Counted from the stretch's first letter, positions 1-12,316 are shown. The stretch: 64,000 nt of DNA from Melanocharis versteri (GCA_013397845.1 VZTG01001077.1:212865-276864), one strand, 5' to 3'. Notes: generated by a model not told the origin, from the sequence alone. Numbers and translations are program-made.

Positions 1-53
1 CAGAGAAACAGAAATCTACCAGACTGTCCTGATGAGACATGAAAATATTCTTG
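1..53 (+). CDS. BMPR1B: BMPR1B coding exon (partial, 5' side cut by window)
   Basis: The exon runs in from outside the window. Base 1 finishes a split Phe codon; codons from base 2 read RETEIYQTVLMRHENIL, the end of the alpha-C helix region of the kinase N-lobe (about human residues 243-259). It ends in a phase-1 G at 53, followed by donor GTGAGT. That G joins the GA opening the next exon to make Gly260. The Glu that pairs with the ATP-anchoring Lys should lie in this part of the kinase; the Lys itself is in an exon outside the window. Confidence 0.95.
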
Positions 54-492
54 GTGAGTGCAGTGAAGGAGAATTATTTGATAGTGAACAGGTTTTTAAG
101 ATTAGCAGTTTTGTGTTTGCTGTTATCTGATGTCCTTTCCGATGTGCTTTGTTTCCTGCTGTGCTCTGCAATTAGCCACCCAGTGCTTTTCAAAGGAAAG
201 TTGTTTCAAGGATTACTGAAACATAAATAAAAGTTAAAAAATAATGGGGCTTGTGGGTTGTTACTCCAAACGCAACATGTCTGTTTCAGCCACTGTTATT
301 TCCATATCGGGGCTTTCTGAAAGTGCATTAAAGGCTAGAGGTGAGGCATAGTTGCATGGAAGTAAGATGAAAGGAATTAAATGCGTTATTAAAACAAAAC
401 TACTGAAATGGATGACAGTCCAGACTTCTGAGCAGTCAAAAAAAACCTCATGAGAAATATTAATTTGAAAATACCTTTTTTTTTTTTTGAAG
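54..492 (+). other. BMPR1B: BMPR1B intron
   Basis: A 439-bp intron with GT at 54-55 and AG at 491-492. The acceptor has a run of T from about 477 to 488 immediately before GAAG. Nothing else is recognised in it. Confidence 0.9.
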
Positions 493-790
493 GATTCATT
501 GCTGCAGATATTAAAGGTACAGGATCTTGGACGCAGCTGTATCTTATCACTGACTACCACGAGAACGGCTCACTTTACGATTATCTAAAATCTACTACCT
601 TGGACACAAAAGCCATGCTGAAACTGGCTTACTCCTCTGTCAGTGGCTTGTGCCACCTACACACTGAGATCTTCAGTACTCAGGGCAAACCTGCTATTGC
701 CCACCGTGACCTAAAGAGTAAGAATATCTTGGTGAAAAAGAATGGCACCTGCTGTATAGCAGATTTGGGCTTGGCTGTTAAATTTATCAG
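493..790 (+). CDS. BMPR1B: BMPR1B coding exon: L45 loop, catalytic loop and DLG motif
   Basis: A 298-bp exon encoding about residues 260-358 of the kinase. In order it holds the L45 loop (ADIKGTGSW), which in type I receptors sets SMAD1/5/8 choice; the hinge (LITDYHENGSL); the catalytic loop HRDLKSKN with the base Asp (about Asp332); and the magnesium-binding DLG (about 350-352), the usual form of DFG in this receptor family. The acceptor follows a poly-T tract and the donor is AG|GTGAGT. The last two bases (AG) begin a Ser codon finished in the next exon. All catalytic residues are intact. Confidence 0.98.
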
Positions 791-3099
791 GTGAGTCGCA
801 GTGAGGGGGCTGAGGAGAAGTTGAAAAATCAGGTGCAAAAGCTGCCTTAGTTGTTTTTGACTGAGTGTGCCCATGTGAGCAAGTACCTGAAGTGTATGTG
901 CACACCTTCTGGGCTCTGCTCATCCGTGTGTGAGGTTACCTGTGTGGGGGAGAATGTCATGTAAATACCTCATGCAGGTGTATAAACAGTCGCTTTTTGA
1001 TTATTTGAGCACATTTAGCTGCGTTTGCGTAAAGGTTCAGTTTTCATCACTCCATCCTCCACAGCTACTCCAGTATTGTTGGCACACGGTGAAAGGACAT
1101 AGCACTGACAGGTTGGAGTCACATCAGTGAGCTTGTCACTGAAGCATTCAGCTTGTCTGATCCCCTGAAAATTCACTCTCAATTTAGAGAGAAAAATACT
1201 AATAATTTGCATAAGTTACTAACTAGGATTTATTGAAAAGGACCCCATTTGGGCTGCCTTTTGTTTAATTTCCTACAAATCGAATTGCCGGAGTACAGAT
1301 TTGATTTTTGAAATGGCTTTTAAATTTGATTTTAAAAAAATGGTTGTGTGTTTAAACAACTTAGAAAGAGCAGACAAGTAGAACTTACTCACTCCTGGGA
1401 TTCATAAGGAGGCACTGCTCTCTGACAGCACTGTTCAAAAGGAGCTTGTGCTCTCAGCGGTGGTCCTGGTGGTGGAGACGTGTGTTCCAAAGTCTCTGAT
1501 TTTTCTGTACACAGAAATGTGTCCAGAATACATAGACTAAAGGTTTCCATTTCGGAGGTCAGCTTTGAAACCGTGCGCTCCTTGGAGTATTAAAAAAATT
1601 TAAGAATTCTGTACAAATCCTGAACTGAAATTATTCCGAGTGAAAGGAAAGGCAGTTTTTACGTGCTCCTCTTACAGTTCACTTGCCTACCAGGTTCCTT
1701 GGTGAGGCATTTCCTTTATGAGCCTGACCTTTCTTTAGGAGACAAGAAAGGAATATTTTTACTTTGATGAACAGAGGCCTAGAAAACAACAACTTGAAAA
1801 TACACTATTAGAAAGTTTCAGGAAAGAAATTCACCCTTTGCAGGTGTACTTTGCCTGGCAAATACAGAGCAGCACACTGCTTAGCTGTGAACGAACAAGA
1901 GCTAGGAATTACCAAGTGCTGTTACAAAAGAAGGTGAAATACGGATTTTTCACACTCCAGATAGAATTTACGTTATGTACTTGGCTTGTTTTCATACTGA
2001 ACCCTTCCTCAGACAGCATTTCTCAGGCAACAACAGGGAACAGAAGACAGTTGGAAGGGGTGTGCTCTGCTGAAGCTAATGATTCTAGTAAAATTCTTTG
2101 TGTTTCCACTTCATTTCAAATACTGCAAGACAGTGCGGGTCACTAGATTTATGTTATATTTTTGGAGGTGTACAGAACTGCCACCAGCACATGTATGATT
2201 TAATGACTGTGTAGGTGTACCACAGACTCAGCTTTTCTTCATATCAGTAGATGAAAAAAAAATTGCTGTACATGAAAAAAAGTACAAAAATATAATTATT
2301 CTGTGAGCTTTTGTTGTATCCATCATATTTAAAATACGTACATTTTGAAGGTGAGGAAAGGGAAACATACCTTTTTAAGCAAACCAGAATATATGCCATG
2401 TATTAAACTTCTGCAAACATTGAAACTGATACAGCTGAGTCTGAGTTAATAAGAAAAACAAGAATCCATTCACATAATTAATGGGAATTTGCTTGCTGTA
2501 TGTTTTCTCTTCTGGTCAAAGTGTGAGGTGTGACACATTTGCTTAGATGTTTTTATGCATTTATCTCTCCGTGTCTGCATATCTTGATGTGTAAAGGTTG
2601 GGAGAGATCAAACATAATGCATGCAAAAAATAATAGTTAGATTCATCTTCCTTGCAGATGTGATTTACTATAGCTGAGAGATACTGCCTCAGCTACTTAG
2701 TATCCCCCATTAATTGCTGAGACTGAAGCATTAGGTGGTGGAGTATGTTAAGAAATCAGCGTTTAATGAAGATTTGATTGTTATCACTAACATTAGAGCT
2801 CGGGCTAATGCTAATGAAATCTCACAAATGTTACAGCATCCCTGTTGAGTCTTATCTCCATTGTGGTTCTGCATTTGAATGCTTAACATAGCCTCAGGCG
2901 GGTCAGCCTTTTAAGGAGGGTTGCCTTCACACTAAGAGGCTTTTCTTGCAAGAATTGTTCCATTAAGATTATGCATTACTTTTGACCTCGTTTGAGAGTG
3001 GATGTGGTGTGGATTTACTACTTCTTCCATCTAAATTGCTTTCTTTTCAAGCCACTTTACTGCATGTTTGATGCCCTTTTTTTCTCCTTTTTCTTTTAG
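791..3099 (+). other. BMPR1B: BMPR1B intron
   Basis: A 2.3-kb GT-AG intron. No exon, repeat family or RNA gene is recognised. An AT-rich part at about 2640-2880 carries several TAAT-type motifs and could be a conserved non-coding element, but that cannot be judged from one sequence. Confidence 0.85.
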
Positions 3100-3275
3100 T
3101 GATACAAATGAGGTAGACATCCCTCCAAATACCCGTGTAGGAACAAAACGTTATATGCCTCCTGAGGTGCTGGATGAAAGCTTGAATAGAAATCACTTTC
3201 AGTCCTACATCATGGCTGATATGTACAGTTTTGGACTCATCCTTTGGGAGATAGCAAGGAGATGTGTTTCAGGAG
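3100..3275 (+). CDS. BMPR1B: BMPR1B coding exon: activation segment and APE region
   Basis: A 176-bp exon encoding about residues 359-417. It opens with the T that completes Ser359, then DTNEVDIPPN, the activation segment GTKRYMPPE (the PPE is this family's APE motif), and the alpha-F region IMADMYSFGLILWE with the conserved Asp that braces the catalytic loop. Ile replaces the Val usual in mammals after LWE, a conservative change. The acceptor is TTCTTTTAG and the donor G|GTAAAG. The final G starts the split codon of Gly418. Confidence 0.98.
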
Positions 3276-4444
3276 GTAAAGAGCTGGGAGATCACTTTTA
3301 ATTGTATCAGTGAACCTCGAACCTTCTGTTACCCGTTTTTCTCTGGGTAATTGTTTTTACAGTAATAAGCAAATGTGGGTAAACCATACAGGTAACTCTC
3401 TTAATACCTGTTCTCTTGTTGAAACTTTCTTTAAAGCAGAGATTTGGACTGTATTTTAATGGCTCGTTCGAAGGCAACGAGCTGCTGGACTGAACGTGTT
3501 CAGCTAATTTAACAGAAAGAAAATAGTGATTTCTTTATTTAGTTAGAGTTAAATGAAAGGAGGAGGACAAACAATTTGGGGTTTGCTGTGCTGCTATTTG
3601 AAATAAATAACCTGTTTACAAGGCAAGTAGCAAAACACCAGAGGGAAGTGGCACTTATTGCATCACTGTCATAGGAGTGATGTGCTTCATTTCCCTCTTT
3701 CTGTGGAGCTCAGTGTAGTGCAGAAATGATGGGTGTTATTACCTCTGTTTTGCCACTGAGAAAGTTAAATGCACAGAAATTACTTGGTAGCAGTTCCGTG
3801 CCAGTTTGGTGGCAAGAGTAGAGCATGTCTCTCTTGGGTCTCTGCTACCTTCACCATACTTTATGGGTCTTTAAGTCCTGCAGTGTTGTGCTGAATGCTC
3901 ACCCTAGAGGAGCTGAATTTTGCCCATGAGCAGCAGGATCCCCATGTTTAAAAGCTGGTGATGTGTATTGCAATATTTTGAGGTTAAATCTGTAATATTT
4001 TTGTCATTGTTGCTATGCACAAAGAATGCTACCTTGCCCTGTTCTGAAGAGGCACAGAAATGCCCTTTAGTATATTCCAGGTTCACTGATAAGAAGGAGA
4101 CCTAACGCAAGGTTAATTCTCTCATATTACTCTGATACAGACCCTATCCTAGTAGCTCTTTCTGTGAGAACTTACTGGAGAATGCTGGACTGGACAGCAG
4201 TGGTAGAAACTGTCTCACTTGGCAAGTAATGACATTTTTGGATTAAGATACCTGGCCAGTCTTTACATGTCGGTGGTTACGCTGGAGCTTGACTGTGGAA
4301 TAAACTTCTAGGGCAGGGAGGTCCTTTTTAGGGGAAATACACCCAACTGTTAAACATTATGGCCAATCTGTTATAAATTGAGAGGGGAGGAGGGGAGTGG
4401 AAGTTATTTGCTGCAAGTGACAGGCGACTAATTGCTTCTTTCAG
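3276..4444 (+). other. BMPR1B: BMPR1B intron
   Basis: A 1.17-kb GT-AG intron with no recognised exon, repeat or RNA gene. Confidence 0.88.
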
Positions 4445-4575
4445 GAATAGTTGAGGAATACCAGCTTCCATACCACGACCTCGTGCCCAGTGACCCCTCC
4501 TACGAGGACATGCGGGAGATAGTGTGCATCAAGAGACTACGCCCCTCGTTTCCCAACAGATGGAGCAGTGATGAG
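4445..4575 (+). CDS. BMPR1B: BMPR1B coding exon: kinase C-lobe (alpha-G region)
   Basis: A 131-bp exon giving about residues 418-461: IVEEYQLPYHDLVPSDPSYE followed by DMREIVC and RPSFPNRWSSDE. This is the substrate-facing C-lobe of type I TGF-beta family receptors, and PSFPNRW is a family signature. It starts after TTTCAG at 4444, completes Gly418 and ends on a full codon before donor GTACCT. An Arg stands where mammals have Lys just before LRPSF. Confidence 0.98.
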
Positions 4576-5304
4576 GTACCTATCGTCCCTCTTAACATGC
4601 AGTCTGTGCTTTTAATCAGAGCTAGTGAGTGAGATTGACCCAATTCTGCATCATTCTGAGGGAGAACATTTACCACTGGTGCTGCCATTTGGGAATAGCA
4701 GCATTTAGATGAATATTCTGCAGGGAGATGAAAGATTTAGGTGGCACAAGATTTGTGAATGTGAGGGAAAAAGAAAACAACCTCCATGGGCTTCTTGAGG
4801 TCTTCTGCAACAGCCAGTGTGAGAAGATCTAACCAAAACTCACCTGCCTCATCTCCTCCCTAGCCAAATCCCTCTGAGCCTTCAGACTGGGGCTGGAAAC
4901 ACTGGAGGAAGGAGTACCAGTTCCAGAAAGGGCTTTTGCATGGTGGCACTCAGTGTGTGTTTGCTCTGCTACCACACGTGTCACGGACTGGGGAGACTCA
5001 TTGAAATAGCTGCTCTTGATTAATTGGCTAGCATCCCCGTTAATCCCACCTCAGGCATTCCAGCAATAAGAGGTCAATTTGTTACTGTGCAGTGCTTGTG
5101 TATTAACAAAAATGCATTTATAAAAATCCATATTAATCTGAAACATGTTTGGCTGGTCTGGGCAGTGCTGGTGGTGTTCGTGTGTAATGCCTTTCAGGGT
5201 TTGCACTGCCCTTAGAAAAGACCTTTTCCCTTCAGTTTTTCAGCACTGCCAACAACTGCAGTCTCCTCTTCCACTGACCCCAGTGGGACTTTCTCTCTCC
5301 GCAG
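4576..5304 (+). other. BMPR1B: BMPR1B intron
   Basis: A 729-bp GT-AG intron with a strong pyrimidine tract (TTTCTCTCTCCGCAG) at its 3' end. Nothing else is recognised. Confidence 0.88.
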
Positions 5305-5430
5305 TGCCTTCGGCAGATGGGGAAGCTGATGATGGAGTGCTGGGCTCACAACCCTGCCTCCCGGCTCACAGCTCTGCGCGTCAAGAAAACACTTGCCAAA
5401 ATGTCAGAGTCCCAGGACATTAAACTCTGA
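5305..5430 (+). CDS. BMPR1B: BMPR1B last coding exon (kinase C-terminus and stop)
   Basis: A 126-bp coding part of the terminal exon: 41 residues from CLRQMGKLM through ECWAHNPASRLTALRVKKTL to SESQDIKL, then TGA at 5428-5430. It contains the invariant kinase Arg of subdomain XI (ASRLTALR). The reading frame ends at the family's usual C-terminus with no extension. The 3'UTR continues directly from it. Confidence 0.98.
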   Translation, partial: CLRQMGKLMMECWAHNPASRLTALRVKKTLAKMSESQDIKL

Positions 5431-5687
5431 CTCTGCCAGAGTGCCCCTGGAAATGGACTTTCTTGTGCAGGCAGAAGTCCTGAAGATGTATCAAAAGTCT
5501 TTGCTAAGTACCTTGAATGGAGTCATGCTTAAGAGCAGCTGTGAGTTTTGAGGAGACTATCCATTGCAAAAATCACCTGAATTTTGACATGCAAGATTGA
5601 AGAGACTTGTCTGCCCTTGTTTACATGGGGAAATACAGTTTTAGTAACTGGTTTAAGATTATGCATGTTGCTTTCCATGAAAGCCAC

Positions 5688-5728
5688 TTATTATTTTATT
5701 ATTATTATTGTTATTATTATTATTATTT
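5688..5728 (+). repeat. TTA/ATT trinucleotide microsatellite
   Basis: Interrupted (TTA)n run in the BMPR1B 3'UTR; one G interruption near the middle. Confidence 0.85.
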
Positions 5729-7225
5729 TGATTGTTTAAAAAGACACTGCTTTAAATTTTATGAAAATAAAATTTTTGGGTTAGAAGTAAAAAAGATGTA
5801 TATTGTTACATTAAAAAAAAAATCTGAGGAAACTGCTGAAAATGAAAGCAAACCAACTTTTTCATTTCCAAAAAGACTATTGCACTCCAGCATTTAAAAA
5901 ATAAAATGAGTGGGTCTGTGTAGCTCAGAGGAGCTGCAGTGGAGACCGCCTTAAAAGCCACGTATTTGTGGAGATAACTTTCCAAACCCTGCATGTGCAA
6001 GTGATTCTCACAGTACAGAGATGGAGCCCAGTTACATCCCTGCTATCCCTGTTGGTGTGGGTAGCCAGAGTCCTGTGGGTGGCCTGTCCCAGGGAAGGTC
6101 ATGCTTCATTTAAGGTAGCTGGGAGCTGTATGAATACGGTTTGGTGTGACTTGTTTAAAGAAGATCTTTCTGTTTCCAGGAAACCTGATGGGGAGAATAC
6201 CACAGTGATAAACAAGTGCCCTTTTTCTTAGCTTTTTTTTTTTCCTTTCTTTCTTTTCCCCCACTGCAAAATAAAGTATTTTGTGTGTGAGTGGAAATGA
6301 AGTACACATTTGAATCTGCTGGGTAATTTGAAACTGCTATAACCCACAAACAACTACTGGGTAAGGGGAAGTTCCTTGTGAGAAGGAATTACTGACTTGC
6401 TCTTTCATTTTGTGTAGAAGTGAGGGGTCCGTCTATAACCACAGCTGAGAAAAAAACCCCAAAAAATAAAATCTGTGTTCCCTTTTTTAAGGGAAAGTGA
6501 AAAACCTCAAAAACGCCCATGTCTGGGCTGGCAATCATTTTTCCTTGAGCGTGAGGAGACCTGGTGCCTTGTGGCTGTAGTAGGAAGCAGCAGGGAGGGA
6601 GCGTGGGAACACCTTAGGTGGGTGGTGAGAGCTGGGAACTGTGGCCACCTGTGGGTACCTGCCTCCAGCACTTCTGCTGTAGTGAGAGACACCACAAACC
6701 AAACAATTGGCTCAAGCTTTGCCTGCATTACTATTTTGGGTGGCCTTCCAGCAGCCTCCACACCTCCAGCAGCCACGGCACAGTAGTGATGGGCTCAGCT
6801 GCCGGGCTGGGGCTGTGTAGCAGTGGTTCCCAGCAAGAGGAGCTGTCAGGGGGGAACAGCAATGGGAAATGTATTTACTGTCTTTCCCTGTTCCTCCTTC
6901 CATTGGCTGCAGCAGTTGTAGCAGTGCTAATGCTACAGAAGGGGAAATGAGAGGTGAAATATACCCTGGGAAGTGTTTGCTTTGGAAAGGTTCTGTTCTT
7001 CGTCAGATTACCAAAGCTGAGCTGCATGGGAGTTGCTGGTTTACCCTTTTTTACCCTTCATTTATTTTTTAAAATTTTCCTGCCTGCCTATGTTGTTTTA
7101 CTAGATGATGTACAGCTTAATTTTGAAATAAGTCCTTACAAATGCTGCTTTGATTATGCTAAGCCTATTTCAGAACTGAAATAATTGCCATGCAGGATTT
7201 AGCCTCAGCACTTCTGTAATGCTTC

Positions 7226-7248
7226 TTTTTTTTTTTTTTTTTTTTTTT
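7226..7248 (+). repeat. Poly-T tract (about 23 T)
   Basis: Uninterrupted T run in the probable BMPR1B 3'UTR. No retroposon body is recognised next to it on either strand. Confidence 0.9.
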
Positions 7249-8130
7249 CCCTTTTTGGACAAAACTGATTTATTTGTGGTAGGTAGGTGTATAATTGGGG
7301 TTTAGCTTAACAGCTCCCTGAAGGTATTTCTAGCTGGAAAAATTACCATTTTATACTTTCAAGCTAACAGAGAAAAATGCACAGGTTCAAGAGAACCAGC
7401 AAGACCTCCATGATGATAGGTGTTAAAAAGCTTAATCAGAAGTTTTTTGTTAATTAGAGTGCTTTTTCTGCAGTGCAGTTTCCCTGCCTGGACCCAAATT
7501 TACCAAGCAATATGAAAAGAAAATCTCTGAGAGTTAATAATACAAATACTGATTCCAGGAGGGGTGACAATGGTTTTCCTGTCCTTAAAATATGTTTGTG
7601 ACGCTGAGAGCAGAGTTTGCTCCTCTCCTTGGCTGCCTTGGCTTTAAAATTTGTGGGCCAAAATGGGGACAGCCCAGCCTCTCTTCACGTTTTTGTCTTA
7701 GTGAATGGAGCCATGGGTTTCTAGTCTCATTTCTTTCCCTAAAAGCCAGCACACCCTCTGGAACCGAGGTTTCTCATCTCCCAGGAAGCGGAGGGGACCT
7801 GCAGGTCCCAGGTCGCACAGCAGGGATGCTTCTTTCCTGCTTTTTTAGGTGTGTTTCACCTCCGCCTTCCGCAAACAGAATTTTTTTTTTTTTGTTTAAA
7901 ATCAGCAGGGCTCTCCCTAGGCGTGTTTTGGAGGGGCTTTGCTGGCTGGCAGACACGAGGCATGCAATGAGTGCCCCTGGCACCTGCCATCAAGTGTGTT
8001 GCAAGAGAAAGGGCCAGTCACTGGTTTCCTGAGCAAATCTTACCTTTTTTTTTTTTCGACCAGAAGAAAAGGGTCTAAGATACTGATTGATAGATCACAT
8101 AAAGTATATGTTAAATATTCAAGTTTATGT

Positions 8131-8171
8131 GTTTTTTTATATATATAAAATATATATATATATATATATAT
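8131..8171 (+). repeat. (TA)n microsatellite, copy 1
   Basis: TA-dinucleotide run with one short A interruption, inside the duplicated block. The second copy lies 2251 bp downstream with the same length. Confidence 0.9.
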
Positions 8172-9045
8172 TCAGTTGCGAGTCTGGAATAGCTCCAGTA
8201 TGTGGATTAAGAGTAAACTATTATGGATGAAAAGCACTAAATAAAACATAATATTTATTTATGAAAAATGCATAAATGACAAATCACTGCAACGGTGCTG
8301 TATAGGAAAATAGATAAATATATATATGTGTGAGGAGACACACACTGAGAAAGCAAACAGTCTGCGGTTGTGTAACTAGTGCCTGCCTATTTTCTCCCAA
8401 GACCAGATTTTGCCCTTAAATCTCCTACCCACTGTAACCTATTGTGAAGGGCTATTCCTAAGGCCAAAAAACAGCCTAAAGCAAGTGTGGAGGTCTTTTG
8501 TTCCAGCACTGTGACATTGCCTGCATGGGTGACTTTCTGTAACACTCAGCATGTCATTATTAAGGTTTCAGCACCTGCAGTGACTACAGGTTAATATGTT
8601 TATTTTGCCAGGTGTGGCCTTTTAATGCTGCTTCCATCTTTTGGTAGTTTCAAAGGGCACATTGATGAGGGCTTGGAAGTCAGTGGTAGAGATAATTGTG
8701 GCTTCGGTGCCCACAGGTCTAGAAATCCACTTTTCAAATGTAAATCATTCAAGGAAGTGTAGTTTAGTTTCTTACTGGCATAGGTGAGATAGCGTAGGTA
8801 AGTTGGAGAAGAAAAATAAAAAGAGAGATGCCATCTAGCAACTGCTATCGTTTCTCTAGCACAAAGCTATTTCTATTAAAGAAAAGGTTGTCAATGTAGA
8901 GACTAAGAAACTAATTTGTGTTCTTTTTTGAGAACCAGTGCCTTATTAAACCTGTAAATACTGTAATTAGAAAACCCAGGGAACAAACTGTGTTATGTTG
9001 TATTTGTTCAAATTGTATATGGTTGTTTTAACATTCCCCCCCACC

Positions 9046-9051
9046 AATAAA
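9046..9051 (+). promoter_or_regulatory. BMPR1B: Candidate distal BMPR1B poly(A) signal AATAAA
   Basis: AATAAA in CCACCAATAAAATTG, followed within about 60 bases by T-rich sequence that could serve as the downstream element. Its copy in the second half of the duplication is at 11297-11302. Confidence 0.45.
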
Positions 9052-10145
9052 ATTGTTTCCATCTCCCCATGACAGAGATTGCTATTTCCTTTTCATGTGC
9101 TTGAAAAGCACCATCTTTTTGTTTCATTTCGCTGGCTAGATTTTTTTGACTGTGCCTCATTTTATTTATTTTATTTTTATAAGATTTTTTCCTCTGAGCA
9201 AACAAGCAAACAGCAATATGTTGCATATGTTTCCACTGGCATAAAGAAGCATCACTCCTTTCACAACTCAGTGAAGAGAAAAATAGTAATTAAAATAGTG
9301 TTATCACTAATAGAGCAGTTGCTCGTGTTTTGTGGCTGATTATGTAAATCTATAGAAACTCGGCATTAGCATAATACTTTTTTGAGACACCCCCCCACCT
9401 TCATTCTGCCACGTCTTTATAAATATTTTTGACTACTATTTTTAATAGCATAAGAGGCACAGGAGTCATCTGTGCACAGACTGAAGCTAGAATTCCAGCC
9501 CCATGCATCAGGTGAAAAAGTTTCAGCCTAAATACCCAGCACCAGCTGAAACAGGGCATTGCCTAATGCAGAGACGTGGGGTGTGTACCTCTGCATCTAG
9601 TCACGTATTTTTGTAAATTTGTACTTAATGCTGGAGCACTCTTCTCATTCTGCAGTGCTGTGTTGCAGATTCAGCTCTGTTTCCCAATGTTTAATTGCCT
9701 TGCTGGTTATTTTCAGAGAAGTGTGTAAATAATAGCAATTTCCCTGTGAGCTGCACAGCCCCTGCAGCCCTCCTGCTTTGTCCCAGACCGTCTGTGCTCA
9801 GTGGCACTGCAGTTATTCTCCAGCAGCATTTCTATAGCCCCTTGACCTGGCCACATCGAGGTGACAAAGCCCTGTGCTTGCTGCACATTGCCCCTGGCAT
9901 GCTACTGAATCCCACAGTTCTTATGGGCAGAAACATTTCTTTTGAGGAGATTTTTTTCTTTTTTTTAAAAAAGAAAATAAAAGACTGCACTTCCAAGCTT
10001 CCAGGAACTAAACAATTGAACACAAGGTAGTGGTGTATTTTTTTTCCAGTTGCTTATAAATATAATTTATTACCTGTTTAAAAATTCTTTCTTACACTTT
10101 GTACATGTCAGGCTGACAGAATAAATGCAGGCATTTACAAACAGA

Positions 10146-10146
10146 N
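10146..10146. other. Ambiguous base N at the duplication junction
   Basis: The only N noticed in the window. It sits exactly between the end of copy 1 and the start of copy 2, as expected of two overlapping contigs placed end to end. Confidence 0.97.
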
Positions 10147-10381
10147 TTAAAATCAGCAGGGCTCTCCCTAGGCGTGTTTTGGAGGGGCTTTGCTGGCTGG
10201 CAGACACGAGGCATGCAATGAGTGCCCCTGGCACCTGCCATCAAGTGTGTTGCAAGAGAAAGGGCCAGTCACTGGTTTCCTGAGCAAATCTTACCTTTTT
10301 TTTTTTTCGACCAGAAGAAAAGGGTCTAAGATACTGATTGATAGATCACATAAAGTATATGTTAAATATTCAAGTTTATGT

Positions 10382-10422
10382 GTTTTTTTATATATATAAA
10401 ATATATATATATATATATATAT
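10382..10422 (+). repeat. (TA)n microsatellite, copy 2
   Basis: Same TA run as at 8131-8171, identical in length, inside copy 2 of the duplication. Confidence 0.9.
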
Positions 10423-12316
10423 TCAGTTGCGAGTCTGGAATAGCTCCAGTATGTGGATTAAGAGTAAACTATTATGGATGAAAAGCACTAAATAAAACAT
10501 AATATTTATTTATGAAAAATGCATAAATGACAAATCACTGCAACGGTGCTGTATAGGAAAATAGATAAATATATATATGTGTGAGGAGACACACACTGAG
10601 AAAGCAAACAGTCTGCGGTTGTGTAACTAGTGCCTGCCTATTTTCTCCCAAGACCAGATTTTGCCCTTAAATCTCCTACCCACTGTAACCTATTGTGAAG
10701 GGCTATTCCTAAGGCCAAAAAACAGCCTAAAGCAAGTGTGGAGGTCTTTTGTTCCAGCACTGTGACATTGCCTGCATGGGTGACTTTCTGTAACACTCAG
10801 CATGTCATTATTAAGGTTTCAGCACCTGCAGTGACTACAGGTTAATATGTTTATTTTGCCAGGTGTGGCCTTTTAATGCTGCTTCCATCTTTTGGTAGTT
10901 TCAAAGGGCACATTGATGAGGGCTTGGAAGTCAGTGGTAGAGATAATTGTGGCTTCGGTGCCCACAGGTCTAGAAATCCACTTTTCAAATGTAAATCATT
11001 CAAGGAAGTGTAGTTTAGTTTCTTACTGGCATAGGTGAGATAGCGTAGGTAAGTTGGAGAAGAAAAATAAAAAGAGAGATGCCATCTAGCAACTGCTATC
11101 GTTTCTCTAGCACAAAGCTATTTCTATTAAAGAAAAGGTTGTCAATGTAGAGACTAAGAAACTAATTTGTGTTCTTTTTTGAGAACCAGTGCCTTATTAA
11201 ACCTGTAAATACTGTAATTAGAAAACCCAGGGAACAAACTGTGTTATGTTGTATTTGTTCAAATTGTATATGGTTGTTTTAACATTCCCCCCCACCAATA
11301 AAATTGTTTCCATCTCCCCATGACAGAGATTGCTATTTCCTTTTCATGTGCTTGAAAAGCACCATCTTTTTGTTTCATTTCGCTGGCTAGATTTTTTTGA
11401 CTGTGCCTCATTTTATTTATTTTATTTTTATAAGATTTTTTCCTCTGAGCAAACAAGCAAACAGCAATATGTTGCATATGTTTCCACTGGCATAAAGAAG
11501 CATCACTCCTTTCACAACTCAGTGAAGAGAAAAATAGTAATTAAAATAGTGTTATCACTAATAGAGCAGTTGCTCGTGTTTTGTGGCTGATTATGTAAAT
11601 CTATAGAAACTCGGCATTAGCATAATACTTTTTTGAGACACCCCCCCACCTTCATTCTGCCACGTCTTTATAAATATTTTTGACTACTATTTTTAATAGC
11701 ATAAGAGGCACAGGAGTCATCTGTGCACAGACTGAAGCTAGAATTCCAGCCCCATGCATCAGGTGAAAAAGTTTCAGCCTAAATACCCAGCACCAGCTGA
11801 AACAGGGCATTGCCTAATGCAGAGACGTGGGGTGTGTACCTCTGCATCTAGTCACGTATTTTTGTAAATTTGTACTTAATGCTGGAGCACTCTTCTCATT
11901 CTGCAGTGCTGTGTTGCAGATTCAGCTCTGTTTCCCAATGTTTAATTGCCTTGCTGGTTATTTTCAGAGAAGTGTGTAAATAATAGCAATTTCCCTGTGA
12001 GCTGCACAGCCCCTGCAGCCCTCCTGCTTTGTCCCAGACCGTCTGTGCTCAGTGGCACTGCAGTTATTCTCCAGCAGCATTTCTATAGCCCCTTGACCTG
12101 GCCACATCGAGGTGACAAAGCCCTGTGCTTGCTGCACATTGCCCCTGGCATGCTACTGAATCCCACAGTTCTTATGGGCAGAAACATTTCTTTTGAGGAG
12201 ATTTTTTTCTTTTTTTTAAAAAAGAAAATAAAAGACTGCACTTCCAAGCTTCCAGGAACTAAACAATTGAACACAAGGTAGTGGTGTATTTTTTTTCCAG
12301 TTGCTTATAAATATAA

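Larger units (their letters stand above)
1..9070 (+). other. BMPR1B: BMPR1B gene, 3' part (kinase exons plus probable 3'UTR)
   Basis: Gene-level entry. Five + strand exons (1-53, 493-790, 3100-3275, 4445-4575, 5305-5430) join in frame into about 260 residues that match the C-terminal half of BMP receptor type 1B, roughly human residues 243-502. All four introns are GT-AG. The product is a single-pass membrane serine/threonine kinase that binds BMP and GDF ligands with a type II receptor and phosphorylates SMAD1/5/8. The ligand-binding, transmembrane, GS-box and N-lobe exons lie left of the window. The diagnostic C-terminus ends SESQDIKL, which fits BMPR1B. BMPR1A is the closest alternative, but the convergent UNC5C neighbour is the known BMPR1B neighbour. 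The 3' limit is an estimate based on a poly(A) signal at 9046-9051. Confidence 0.93.
5431..9070 (+). other. BMPR1B: Probable BMPR1B 3'UTR
   Basis: About 3.6 kb of AT-rich non-coding sequence after the stop. Possible poly(A) signals AATAAA occur at 5766-5771, 5900-5905, 6270-6275, 6465-6470 and 9046-9051. The last is preferred because the resulting length resembles the long 3'UTR of mammalian BMPR1B and T-rich sequence follows it; this is inference, and shorter isoforms are possible. The tail of this region, from about 7896, belongs to the duplicated block. Confidence 0.5.
7896..10145 (+). repeat. Direct duplication, copy 1 (about 2.25 kb)
   Basis: From TTAAAATCAGCAGGG to TTTACAAACAGA, this block recurs at 10147-12396 with a constant offset of 2251 bp. 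Homopolymers and the (TA)n microsatellite have the same length in both copies, and I saw no mismatch in the lines compared. Copy 1 is broken off by the N at 10146, exactly where copy 2 starts. It contains the candidate BMPR1B poly(A) signal (9046-9051) and a candidate UNC5C - strand signal (10066-10071). Confidence 0.95.

Noticed and set aside
7939..12281. Pairs of identical short open frames
   Set aside because: They are identical because the DNA is duplicated at the N, not because a gene family is present; none has gene-like features.
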